From Zasmidium citrigriseum (taxonomy: Eukaryota; Ascomycota; Dothideomycetes; Mycosphaerellales; Mycosphaerellaceae), in the NCBI GenBank assembly GCA_002786025.1, contig NHNW01000046.1:1-64000 (forward strand): 64,000 nt of DNA. The letters are read 5' to 3'. The notes below the pieces were generated by a model. It was not told the DNA's origin. It searched no databases and saw only the letters and a list, made by a program, of their open reading frames with translations. Shown in pieces: positions 1 through 11,594 of the stretch (positions within the stretch are counted from its first letter, which is position 1; every line of letters begins with the position of its first letter). A program made the translations under genes and the position numbers.

Positions 1-949
1 CTATTAGATATATATAACTTAATAGTCTATATTCGTAGGTCTATCTTATACTAATAAGCCTACTAATTACTTACGAAGATCTTCGATAATTCGCTATAGC
101 CGAGTATAATTCGTATAAGATATAGTTTCCTCGATCCCCGTATTATATTTCCTCTTACATAATATATAGTAGGTATAGGCTCGAGGAAGGTTATCGCCTA
201 TATACCTTATATTCGCCGAGTAGGTCCGATAAGGAACTCCCTATTACCTATAAGACGAGTATAGCGATATTATAGTAATACTACTATCTATTAATTCGAT
301 TTAGAAGATATAATGCTATCGCGTTCTATTAGAATACCCTAACTTGTCCTAGAACGAAGCCGAGCGGCTCTACTAAACGGACGGGTTACCTTTAACGAAG
401 ACTAGTAATACCCGCGTTCCCGAGTTCCCCTTTCGTCGTTTCGGGGGACGATATAAAGAGTATACTTACCGAATAGTCGAAGAGACCGTTTTATTCCTAC
501 TCTTATCTTCGTAACTTAGTACTAAGCCTCGGCGATTATTCTATACTAGCTAATTTAGAGGCTTATACGGACGTATTAAGGCTAGGTCGATAGCTTAGCT
601 TAAACGAGGTTTCGAGACGTAGATAGGCTATTCGGACGAAGTATAGGTAGTATACTCGTATAGTAGAAGAGGAGGTCTTAATAGAGGGCGGTAATATATA
701 TCTATAGCGATATAATAGGGAGATAACCCGAGACCGATATTAGCTAGCCTATCTAAGCGTTAAGGGGAAGAATAATAATATTAATACGGACTAGATACTA
801 TAGGCTTATATTCCCCTAAGGGAGCCTTTATCCGCTACGGTTTCTCGATTACTTCCCTCTCGTCTACTAGTAGATCTTCCTATAGGTAGTCTCGTATAAG
901 CTTATCGATATTAGCGTTTAGAGAAGCGTCGTTATCGTTATCGTAATCG

Positions 950-2300
950 ATACGGTAGAAGGAGCTAGTCGTAAAGTATAGAATAAAAGGGCTACTAGAT
1001 TATATATACTAAGTAGCGTTTATATCGTATAAGACGGCGAGGACGGGTTCTATAGGAGTAGCCGCCTACTATAGGCTCGTAGGGAGGGTTTAGATAGGTA
1101 CGGCTAGATACTATAGTAGTTACCGCGGCTAAGATATTACGATCCGATTAGGCCTATATAGCGGATACTACCCTAGTCTCTACCCGCTAACTATATATAA
1201 TAACTTTTAACCTTACCTAAACGGTAGCCTTAATATTACGTTCTAAAAATCCGATAAAGAAGATAGCCTCGTTCGTATTCTTAAAGCTCCCTTAACTACT
1301 ATAATCTACTAGCTTTACTATACGCTCTTAATCCTCGTTAGACTCCTTACTACGCTATATATCCTATAAACTCTAGTCGATACTCCTCTAGATTAACTAT
1401 AAGCTAGTAGGAGTACTACTAATAGGTTCCGTATACCTACCCTTAAAATCTACCTCTATCTAGTTAAAGATCCGGCTATATACTATAAAGGATCTAGCGA
1501 GAAGCTTATTTATATACTAGTCCTCGTTAGAGCTAATAAAGACCTTAGTACCTAGATCGTCGACTATATTATAAATTAGCTAGGACTTAATATAGCTATA
1601 GTAGCTTTAATACTTACTATTAATAGTATACTATAGCTATAGCGTTAGGACGATATACTCTATAGCTATATCGGTCGGTAGTATAAAGAAGAACCGCGGA
1701 AAGTCCGTTTCCTTTACTTAATAGGCCGTAACGATCCTCTATATACCCTTTAACGTACCTACTAGCTTATATCTATACTCTACCTAAGCTTTTCTTATAT
1801 CGGCTATTATATACTCGCTAGCGGTACTCTTTATATCGCTATACGTGTCCTAGGTTATAGCTTTACTAGTAGGATCGAAGATAACGTCGTCGAGACTAAT
1901 ATTAATATAGAGGGGGACTTCTATAATATAGTAGATAACTTTAGAGCCGTTAAGCTCGGCTATTAATAGTATAGGTATAATCTATATAGCGTAAGATTAA
2001 TTCTACGGTACTTTCGGGAAGTCCTTACGTTAAGGTATTCGCTAACCGCGATAGTTTAGTTCTAATAGTCCTTATAATAGGTAGACGTTCTAGCGGTATA
2101 TATAACCGCCTCGCTAAGGTTAAGATAGTAAGAGCGCGGTCTCGCTATCGCTACTAATTAGCTAATTCGCCGCTTACTAAGGTTTATTAATACGGCGAGC
2201 GATATATAGCGGCGTCTACGGCTTAAATTGCCGGGCTTCTACCCTAAAACTTCTCTTCGATATACCTACCCTCCTTACCTTAGCTACGTTATCTAGTAGC
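950..2300 (-). pseudogene. Relic reading frame A inside the RIP block, product unrecognised
   Basis: On the minus strand, in the frame that includes position 1771 as a first codon base, an amino-acid sequence of normal composition runs for several hundred codons. It is interrupted only by TAG and TAA, the products expected when Gln or Trp codons are hit by RIP. Short readable stretches include DTYSDIKSTASEY, KETDFPRFFF and DDLGTKVFISSNED. I do not recognise the family. The ends are approximate because start codons have been erased. It lies head to head with relic B. Confidence 0.5.
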
Positions 2301-2340
2301 CTTAGTAACTATTTATCTCCTTTAATATCCCTAAGAAGTA

Positions 2341-3310
2341 TTAGTAAGTTTTCCCTCTATTAGTATCGCTCTCTACTACTAACCGTTCCTAGATATAGTA
2401 GACCTCTAGAGCGATACTATCGACCTTACTAGTAGCCCTCTACGTAACGAATCCGAGGCCCCTAACACTTAGGCCGACGCTATAGCTATCGATCCTTAGT
2501 CCGCCGATATCTAGTCCTCTCCCTAGCTCGCTAGCCTATCGACTAACACCTTTAGCGATCTAGTCGCTAGTATAGTCGTCGTAGCTAGCGCTAGTAGTAG
2601 TAGAGCCGTCGCCTATAAGTCTACTAGCGGTAAGGCCCTAAGTAGTCGGCGTAAGCGTAAGGCTAGCGAGATAGCTCGAGATAGCGCCGACGGAGATAAC
2701 GAGGCTAACGAGGGCGACGGTCGTAAGCTCCTACTCGACTCTAACCTCGATCTACCCTATAAGTACTACGAGGGCGAGTACTAGGTACGCTATATCTTTC
2801 TATTATTAGATCCGAGCTCTACTAACTTTCTATAGATAGAGGCTATTATCGATCTAATAGAAGACAATAACGGTAACTAGTATCTCGTTCCGATCGACGT
2901 CCGCTCTATCCTTCGCCTAGGTATCGACCTTAGCGTCTAGCTTAAGTATAAGTACCGTATACTCTCTACTAGTATCCCTTCTACTAACCGCCGTCTCCCT
3001 ACTGTTAACTTTAGCGGTCTCTAGATACCTAGTATCGGCTAGTACTAGGATAGTCTAGGCTATTAGCTCGCCCGCTATACCCCTAACGGCGGCCCTATTA
3101 ACGACTAGATCCGCTTTAAGCGTATCCTCGAGTACTAGGCTAAGCTCTACCCCGGTATCGCTTACGATATTTAGTAAAGTATTAGTAGGCTAAGAGAAGT
3201 AGATTAGGAGGTCTAGTAAGGGCTTAAGATTATTAGGCCGTACTATACTTAATAAGAATATAATAAGCTTAAGATATAACGTCTTAAGTAGATAGTAATA
3301 AGAATAGCTT
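2341..3310 (+). pseudogene. Relic reading frame B inside the RIP block, product unrecognised
   Basis: The plus-strand frame with a codon starting at 2647 reads as a Ser/Ala/Asp-rich segment, then a basic patch (SRRKRKASE), an acidic patch (DSADGDNEANEGDG) and a more hydrophobic domain (DLPYKYYEGEY, YLVPIDVRSILRLGIDL). All stops seen are TAG or TAA at positions compatible with former Gln or Trp. The basic-plus-acidic N-terminus resembles a nuclear protein, but I recognise no domain. The frame may continue beyond 3,310, where coding character becomes unclear. Confidence 0.45.
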
Positions 3311-3439
3311 ATATCTTATAATAACTTCTCCCGCGCTTTCTACTTTTCTATACTATAATTATTTCTCTCGCTTCTTACCCGTCTATATAGTAATAATTTT
3401 CCGCGCCTTCCTAGAATTCGAAGTAGGTTACGTACTACT

Positions 3440-3462
3440 ATTACTCTTCGTAGCGCGTAGAG
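3440..3462 (-). repeat. Inverted copy of the 97-bp repeat core
   Basis: These 23 bases are an exact reverse complement of the core in the tandem repeat near 8,568-8,590 (CTCTACGCGCTACGAAGAG followed by TAAT). The two sites are about 5 kb apart in opposite orientation and flank relic C. They could be parts of terminal inverted repeats or binding sites for the element's own protein; the sequence alone does not decide. Confidence 0.6.
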
Positions 3463-4639
3463 TAACCGTATAACGTTATAGCTAAGATTTCTACTATACG
3501 CGCTATCGATATACGCTCTAGTAGCGCCGAGGTATTAAATTATCTTAAGATATCGTCGCCGTAGGTAGTATATAATAAGTTTATAAGATTAGTAAGGTAA
3601 GGATCGTCCGTAGTACTAAAGTAGGTGATTTTAACCGTAATTCCTACCTCTACGAGTATAAGTCCTCTCCTATAGATCCCGATACTACTAGTAGAGCTCG
3701 CCGTCTAAGAAGGCTACTATTTCGCCGTAAGATTATATATTCGAAAAAGTCTTTCTATACGAGTTCGGGATAGGATTAATTAAGAAATCTTTCCGGTATA
3801 GTAGGTAGCTAGCTCTAAGATTACTCTACGCTATTTAATCGATACTCGATTATTAGATACCTAGCTCGCCCCGATTTACTTTAGAAAATGCGATCGGTAG
3901 TTATATAAGCTAGTAATCTCCGTATTCGTCTATATTAGGGCCTAGTCTCTTCGATTATATACTCTCTTCTATAATATTCGTCTTTATTAATAATATTATA
4001 ATTATAGCCGTTATAGTAGTGTTATTAGCTTCGTACCTTCCTTATAAGGTTTAAAAGCCTAGTTCCGTTACTATAGGTAATACTAGCTTACTAAAATAAT
4101 AGTAGACGCGGCGACGAACTTTTCGCTATACTACGACTTTCTACCTCTTATACCTATATATATACGCTTCGTACGACTCGTACGCTTCTAATTAGTCCGG
4201 CTTCGTAACTACTTAGATCTTTTAAACCCTCGATTACGCCTCCTACTATACGCCGGCCTATACTATCGTATCCTCTACCGCTCCTTACTTCTAAGATCTA
4301 CCTACTCTCGTATTAACTAGGCTTTACCGTTATATCGGACGGTTAGGGAGATACGAGCCCTCCTCCTAGTACGTCGCGGCCGCCTCCTCTAGCTTAGATA
4401 ACTACGCCTTCTTCTAACCGGACCCTCGATACTATCTTCGAGTAGTAGACACCTCGGTTTAATCCGTATAGCTTTACCCGCGCGCCGTAAGACTTCGTAA
4501 TATAATAATCGCCTACTCTACTTACGGAACCTACGTCGATAGCTCCTATAGAGTAAGCCCTAGCCTCCGAAGAGCGGTATACTTATAGGACTCGTCGAGC
4601 TACTACTTAAGGCGATTAGTCCCCTATTTAGTTAGCTAA

Positions 4640-7600
4640 GAATATAGTAAATATAGCTATATAGCTCTATTTTAGCACGCTAGAAACCGCGGTTCTTAAC
4701 TATCCGGAAGTTACTAAGACTAACTCCTAGCTTAACTACCTTATATTCGACCCTAACTAAGCGAGTAGTAAGATTCTTTACTATAACTATAACCTAACGA
4801 CCTTCTAAGGCGTAGCCGTAGCGTTTTATTATACCTAGAAAGTAAACGATAAGAACCCGGTAGCCGTAGTATCGGCGATTATACGCTTCTTAAACGAGTA
4901 TATTTAGGCCTAAGACGACGCTATTATAGCGTATATTACTATCTATAAGAAGCTCGCCGAGATCCTTCTCTCGACGAAATCGTTTAATAAGGCGCTAAGT
5001 AATACTAGCGATCTAAAGCCGCTAAAGGCAAAGAAGGCGAAGAATTCGCGGAGATTGTAAGATACTAGGATTATTTATAATATTATAGTCTAGGATTTCG
5101 GTGTCCTACCTATTTACGACTACTTTTCTAAGTCTACGTACTTTCCTACGGACGATAAGCTAGAGGAGTACTTAGGCTTAAACTAGAGGTGTACTTAGTC
5201 GATAAAGACTCTCCTAGATTCGGTAAAGATAAACTCCTAGGACTAGAAATAGGTTATTAGAGCGATTAACGTGTATATTATAAAGCGGATCGAGAAAACC
5301 TATAAGGATATAATCGCGATATCGCACTCGAGGTTTAGCCCGAATATTAATAATATAGCCGACGCCCTTTAGAGATTTAGGAGTAAATTAACCTATTTAC
5401 TTACTTAGGTTACCGTTATAGAGGCCTAGGTTTAGGATCTTAATAGGCGGTTATAGGAATAGAGCGATAGTCGTACTAATAGCGATAAGCGCGCCGCGAG
5501 AAAGTCTACTAGTAACGACCTATACTTTATTATAATCGACTATATAGGAGTTATCCGCTAGGCGTCGCGTAATATATACGAAACAGTCGTTCCCGAGGAG
5601 TTTAAGGAGGAGCCCCTTATAAGATTCTATCCTTAGCCGTTAACTACGGGACGTACTTAGACGGCGAGTCTAGAGTTAGAAGACGAGCGTATCGTATCCG
5701 ATACGATTACGTTCGTAGAGAGATCTAAGACTCCTACGCTTAAGAAGGCGCTAAATAACTTCGTAGAGTCTTAGCGAACTATACGTTATATAATCGAGAT
5801 AAACCTAGATCCCGGCGAAGACGATACGAACGCCTCGCCTATAAAGGCTACGAAGGGCGGCGCGGCTAGAGTCCTAGCTTAAGAATTCGACGCTATAGAT
5901 ATTAAGAAGGAGATAGACTTAGTTATTAACCCGCCTAAAGCGAAGTCGAAAATAGGTATTTTAGCGAACTACCTACGTATAGGCTCTAGCGGATCGGCTC
6001 CTAATCCTACTAGTTAGACTAGTAGGGTAGACGGTAACGTTTAAGATAACGAGATATTTTAAGATACGCTAGAGAGCTAGAACCTAGCCGGCGCGGATAA
6101 CGTATAGCTCGGTAATAATATAATAGACGTTAATAACCCCGCGTAAGACGACGACGCTACTACTCCCGGTAATACGACCTAAGACGCTAATAAAAATAAG
6201 TCTCTAGCCGATATAAGGGATCTAGAGGATAACCTAAATTAGGACGATAAGGTAGATAAGGAGAATAATAAGGATAAAGAGTAGCCGTAGTAGATAGACG
6301 ATAATATACCGATAGATAATAAAGACAACTAGCTCGGCGTTAATAAATTCGGCGTTATAATCGATACTAACGACGTATAGAGTATAGCTTTAGAGCCTCT
6401 CGAGAACTACTACCTAGAAATCGCGTACTACCGTACTAATATAGCTTGCGGTTATTAGCCTAAGAAGCCCGTAGACGACCTAGATATAGTAGATCTAAAG
6501 ATAAAGTACTCCTATAGCTTTCGGAGCTAGGTCTAGCGCTTACTTAAGGAAGACTTATCGTATCCGAAGTATAAGGGTATAAACGGCGCCTTTAAGAAGC
6601 TACGTCCCTTTATCTAGGCGATTAAGAACTATTTACTACGACCGTACTAGAAGTATCTTAAGCTATTACTATCTATCTTCGGCTTTCCGGCTCTTACCCT
6701 ACGGTTTTAAAATAGCGCTAAGATCCGAAGCTAGCTAGATAAACTCCTTAGGGTATATAAGTAGAAAGGCGTTTCCCTCGATAAATAGCTTATTATAGGT
6801 AATTATTCGTTCCGCAACTTTATTACGCCTACTACCTTACCGCTATCTACCCTAGATCTAAGCTTAATTAATAGAGCTATACTATATACGGACTATAAGT
6901 ACTAGTTCGAGGTTCCTAACGATCTCGCTCGTTATATTCTTAACTAGACCTATCTAGGAGCTATAGAACGTTAGGAGAAGGATAGCGTTATAGTCCTAAA
7001 CTAGAATAAGTAGCTTATAGACCTTTAGTACGAGATTTCGAATAAGACGTACCTAAGGGCTCGCTTATACGATCCTCCTTAGGGCCTTAAGTATACTATT
7101 AACTTATAGAACTCTACTAACACTTTGTACGCGCAGCTTAATAGCCTCGACCTAGAGAACTATCTATATATAGTATACCTAAGCTAAGAGGGTAATTACC
7201 GTATTATCGCCTATCTAATACCGCTCTAGTATATTATACCTAGTACGTACTATATAAGCGGTCTAACGATTCTATATAGCGATAAATAGTTGGATTCTTA
7301 CGGCGTAGATACGTTCACCGATTCGGTTACGTATATAAACTAGAGTACGACGGCGTAGTTCGATAACGCTAAGGATATCGTACCGCTCGATCTCGTAGTT
7401 ATAGGAGTCCTCCTAGAGCACCTTAAGAAGCTTATAACTAATAAAGCGCCTCTAATTAACTACGAGCTAGATTAGAAGAAGCGGAAGGAGATTTTTAAGA
7501 AGTATAGCCTAATATAGAAGTTAAGAGGCCGTTCGGGAGATATAGCCTTTATAGCTCTAGAACTTCTACGCGGAACTCTCGTTATAGAGCCCGGGCATAA

Positions 7601-8513
7601 TTAGCTTCGTCTTACGGCTCGATATCTACCGATTAACGTAGATAGAAAGGTTATAAAGGTATACTCCGCTACTAAGTTAATAAGGTCTACGGTAATAAAT
7701 AAGGATCCTCTATTCCTACCGAATAGTAAGCCCTAGAAAGCTATTCCGAGATCGCGAATCGGCCGCTTAACTATATAAAGCTTCCTAAACGAGAATATTA
7801 GTCCGCTTACGCGTGTACTTAGTATAGGAGGACCGTAGGATTCGCCGGCCGTTATCGTAGATCTAAAGAGGCTATTCTCGAGAGATCTAGCTATACGAGA
7901 GTAGATTATTAAGGATACTCGGAAGTAGTATATTACTATCTTTAAGAAGCTACTTAAGGAGCAATTTGCCGAGTAGGCTAGGTCTAGGCTAGTTACCGAA
8001 GCGACGGAGGGTATTAAGATATCTAGCGCTAAGAGTACTATTACCTCGATCGGATTAGGTCTACCGTTCGAGAGAGAGAGAGAGACTAGACGGCCCGAAT
8101 TCGAGTTTATAAGGCTGTACGATAAAGCCTATAGTATTAATAAGCACGGTAACTAGCGTCGTCGTAAGGATAGCTCGACACTCTACGCGCCTATAAGCTT
8201 CGACTTCGATAGAGAGGAAGTTAAGACCGATTTCGATCTAGTCGCTAGTCTATAGGAGGTTTAGACGAATAGTATAGAGAAGGTAGTAAATTATCTATAG
8301 TCGACTATTTCGAGGATTAATCGCCCGAAGGCTTAGAAGGTCTAGTAGGCGAAGAAATAGAAGGGATCGAATAAGTCGTAAAGGCTTTAAAGGATAGGGA
8401 AAGATAAGAGCGACTATACGGGCTTCGGTAGCGTCGTAGATAGCGTAGATATTTACGAGTATATTATTACTCTACGCGCTATAAAGAGTAACGACGTACT
8501 TAAACTTTTATAA
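4640..8513 (+). pseudogene. Giant relic reading frame C (about 1,290 codons), product unrecognised
   Basis: A single plus-strand frame (codon start at 4893) can be followed for about 3.9 kb without a frameshift. Its interruptions are TAG or TAA, as RIP would produce from Gln and Trp codons. Readable stretches include VNDKNPVAVVSAIIRF near the start, RIEKTYKDIIAISHS, a highly charged Asp/Asn/Lys-rich middle (about 6,050-6,330), GINGAFKKLRPF, and LARYILN further on. The likely stop is the TAA at 8511-8513, inside the first copy of the tandem repeat. I do not recognise the family. Its size and intact frame imply that it was a functional gene when RIP struck. It converges with the integrase relic on the minus strand. 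Confidence 0.6.
8070..8086. repeat. (AG)n microsatellite
   Basis: About eight AG units lie within relic frame C and are read there as alternating Glu and Arg codons. The run is in frame and probably belonged to the original coding sequence. Confidence 0.8.
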
Positions 8514-8892
8514 TTAATCGAGGCTCTTCTATACCTTCCTTAATATTCCTACTCGAAGAAGCTATAGCTCTACGCGCTACGAAGAGTAATAATATACCGA
8601 AACCTTAGTAACTTATTCGGCTCCTTTGTCCCTTTACTACTATTCCTACTCGAAGAAGTCGTCGCTCTACGCGCTACGAAGAGCGACGATATACTAAAGC
8701 CTTAGTAACTTATTCGGCTCCTTTGTCCCTTTACTACTATTCCTACTTGAAGAAGTCGTCGCTCTACGCGCTACGAAGAGTAATAATATACTAAAGCCTT
8801 AGTAACTTATTCGGCTCCTTTGTCCCTTTACTACTATTCCTACTCGAAGAAGTTATCGCTCTACGCGCTATAAAGAGTAACGACCGTTTCTC
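8454..8892. repeat. 97-bp tandem repeat, about five copies
   Basis: The core CTCTACGCGCTA begins at 8470, 8568, 8665, 8762 and 8859, giving spacings of 98, 97, 97 and 97. Copies two to four also share a long identical tail (beginning TTAGTAACTTATTCGG). The first unit has a diverged tail and the last is truncated. The array sits between the 3' ends of relic C (plus) and the integrase relic (minus). The period is not a multiple of three, so it is not a coding repeat. Reciprocal mutations between copies fit RIP acting on the repeat. Confidence 0.9.
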
Positions 8893-8914
8893 TACTACCC
8901 GATAACTTTCTTAA

Positions 8915-10384
8915 CTATATATATAGAAGTCGGCTGTTTTCCGCTCTTCGTAGTAATTGTCGAGACTCCTCGATAAACAAAAGGTTATCGTCTATAGGCC
9001 TTCGGGCGTATTCTAGTATATCCTCGTCTATCTTATCTTCTTTATCGCCGAGATCGTTTCGTAGCTAATCTACTTAGATATCGATATCGTCTCGGAAGAA
9101 CTAGGTCTCGTTAGCTCGGCGGAAGAGCTCTATATTTACTAGATCCGGCTACTACTCGCTACGTATATTAATAGGTTCTACCTCGGGTAGCTCGTAGTAC
9201 TCGTCGTTATATAGCGTAAATAACGCCGCGCGGAGATATATATATATATATATATAAACTCGATCGCCGTTCTCGTCGATAGCGGCTCTATTAATAGGGG
9301 TAGCGAAGCCGGTATCGTTTAACGCGTTCTTATACTACTATATTATTTAATCGGGTAGGTATATTTCGATATTAACGTTCTCGAGATTATATGCTATTAC
9401 CTAAAGGTATTCTAGAGGGACTAGAATACGATAATCTACTATATTATAGAGTTATAGATATCTAAACAAACGGATTGGAATACTAGGTACTATATATAGG
9501 CGGTTCTTCTATTTCCGGATCCGATAGTAGTTCTATATATTAATAAAACGAGTAACTACCTTTCTTAGAATCGGTATATAGACGTAAAGTATAGCGATCC
9601 TATCCTACGGTCGTTCTAGTACGAAGTATCCTTCCGCCTTAAGAATCTCGAACTACTCTCGCTATCGGAAGATACTCGATTTAAGTTAACGCTACTAGGT
9701 CTCGATTCGTTAGTTTATCTTACTCGTACTAAATCGAAAGCACTCCTAGAAGTTAAGATCTTCCTCGGTTTAAGGGTAGAGTCGACGTCGAAGCCTAAGA
9801 TATATATCCGTAAGACACCTCGTCTTAGTACTACGATCTACTTAGAGTATCCTCGGAATAAAGCTATATACGATCGTAGCGTATACGTACTACTTCTATA
9901 CGTATATAGCCGTACGGCCGATAGTCCTAACGTAATACTAGACGATAAGGCGAGAGAAAGCGTCTATAGCCGCGTATATCGTTATCCCGTAGAACTCTAG
10001 CTTATAGTACCTATCGTATAACTATACGTAGTTCGGTCCTAGAAGTATAACTGCCCTATAATATTCTTTCGCTTTCGATAGGCGTTCGTCTACCGTATTT
10101 GGATTTAATTCCTTAAGGACCTTAAATATCCTATTACGTCTAATAATTCTATACTACGTACGAAGCTTAGTATATAGAAAGTTCCTCCCGTAGTTCTTAA
10201 TCTATCTATTCTTTAACTCTTCTCTTAGTATATCTCGGGTCCTCGCCTCGTACTCTTCCTAGTCCCTTGCTTTAATACGTTTAAATAGGCCTATTTCCTT
10301 CCGTAGTGCTATAATCCGCCGCGGACTAACGGTAATACTATTATACTTAAGTTCTTAGCTTATTTGTTCGTCCGTTGTCTTTAT
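8915..10384 (-). pseudogene. RIP-inactivated integrase-core (DDE/rve-type) transposase
   Basis: The minus-strand frame with codon starts at 10384, 10108, 9649 and 9238 (all in phase) stays open except for TAG/TAA. Treating those as former Trp/Gln gives a protein of about 490 residues. It has an N-terminal helix-turn-helix-like part, then KNYGRNFLYTKLR, GPNYV-stop-LYDRYYKLEFYG, IYAAIDAFSRLIV followed by a stop where Trp is expected, INxRIET followed by two stops where WW is expected, and a C-terminal YYRIR...VPSIP segment. These match in order the fungal integrase-core family (W..DG..K, IYGAIDAYSR.I.W, NQRIESWW, WN.H.IR...PGIP). Acidic residues fit the first catalytic Asp positions. The likely stop is at 8915-8917. 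No frameshift was needed, so inactivation is by point mutation. Family assignment is from memory of motifs and was not searched. Confidence 0.75.
9236..9256. repeat. (TA)n microsatellite
   Basis: About 21 bases of alternating T and A lie inside the integrase relic. The run probably arose from CpA/TpG loss plus slippage. Confidence 0.8.
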
Positions 10385-10690
10385 TATAGCAAAAGCGTAT
10401 CGAATACGACTTCGTAGATAGGCTGTGTCGAGAAAGCGAGGTCGTATATTAGGTTCGGATACTCCCTAGACGCTTAGATAACGACGGAGTATAGGAACGC
10501 TAACTTCGACTTTATACTAAGCGAAGAGCCTCTTAGTAATCTATCGGTGCGTATATTTAGTATTATCTCTCGTAATCTAGTCTCGAAATCGCTCTATATC
10601 GGAAGCTAGACAGGGTATATTACTACATACGCGATATATTAAGTACCGAACGTAGAGTAGAGGATATTAGAAGCTTGAAATAATAATAAT

Positions 10691-11594
10691 AGAGCAGTAT
10701 CGGCTTTCCTGCGTACTTATAGAGGGTTAGGTGATGAGAGGAGGCTCAAATAGCGGTGGGGAAAGGAAGCGGGGAAACGAAATGATAGTCGTGTAGGTAC
10801 GGACTTCCGTCGTCTCCATGTAAAGTTCTCGCCAGCATTTTGAGAGTTTGGAGCGCCGGAAATCCCGGTCGAAAAGCCGAATCCCTTACGACTTCAACTG
10901 ATTTCTAACCGCGTGGCTTGAATTGCTATCTGGGAGAGGGGAAACCTCAGAGATCCGGGGCAATAATGCGGAGAATCGACCTGAAGTCCAGCCTTGAGGG
11001 AAGTCTGTTCAGTCAAATGATGACATGTCTGGAAGCCGGATCAGTAAAGGGCGAGCGGCTTGCTGGAGCACCCCGACTCCTTATGAAGTCGATGTCTTCC
11101 CGCTTCGATGATATGTAGATATAATCGATGTGGTGATGCCAGCCTGAAGAATTCTTGATCGAGCGCATTCGATTTTTTCATCAGGTACCGGGCAGGCAAG
11201 GTTTTGTAAGAGGAGAGTCGATCTCGTCTGATCCTTTCTCCATTCTAACTTCTGTCGTTCAAGAGCATCACCATGCAGTGAGGCTCAAATCGGGTCTGTG
11301 CCGCGAGGAGAGCACGAAGATGTTGTATGAGGCAGAAGATCAGAGAGCGAACTTGAGTCTCGAATCCGCGCTAGTGGGGCATTGATGGCCCGTGCTCAAC
11401 CTTACGACCAAATTTCAACCTTCACTTGGAGATCTTCACATGTCAACTTCAACCACATCTCGCCTTCCACTTGGATGCTGCGACCTTTCATCCGGACCCC
11501 CATACGCCTGAAATGCTGTCTCGATCTTGTAAATAGCCCGACCTATAACACCACTCCCGTTCAGCCACACATCTTTCGACAATTCCGCGCCAGC
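10691..11594. other. Intergenic, RIP boundary to TRM1
   Basis: Composition returns to normal here, with CA and TG common again. The short open frames (66-76 codons) start at non-ATG codons and show no recognisable protein. The 3' part should hold the TRM1 promoter. An in-frame upstream ATG at 11475 may belong to TRM1. Confidence 0.6.

Larger units (their letters stand above)
1..10690. repeat. RIP-degraded repeat block
   Basis: The whole stretch lacks any open reading frame of 60 codons. By hand count the first 360 bases contain one CA and two TG dinucleotides, and similar scarcity holds where I checked further in, for example 9,601-9,840 (two CA, no TG). CpG is plentiful and TA is in excess. 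This is the signature of repeat-induced point mutation, which converts CpA to TpA on both strands. Losing TpG removes every NTG start codon and turns Gln and Trp codons into TAG/TAA, which explains the missing ORFs. The signature stops near 10,690, where ordinary composition begins. The block contains four relic reading frames and a tandem repeat, listed separately. The left end lies outside the window, and I see no clear terminal repeat or target-site duplication at the right end. Confidence 0.93.

Noticed and set aside
8454..8892. Possible CRISPR-like array
   Set aside because: The units are contiguous 97-bp tandem copies with no unique spacers, and the genome is fungal.
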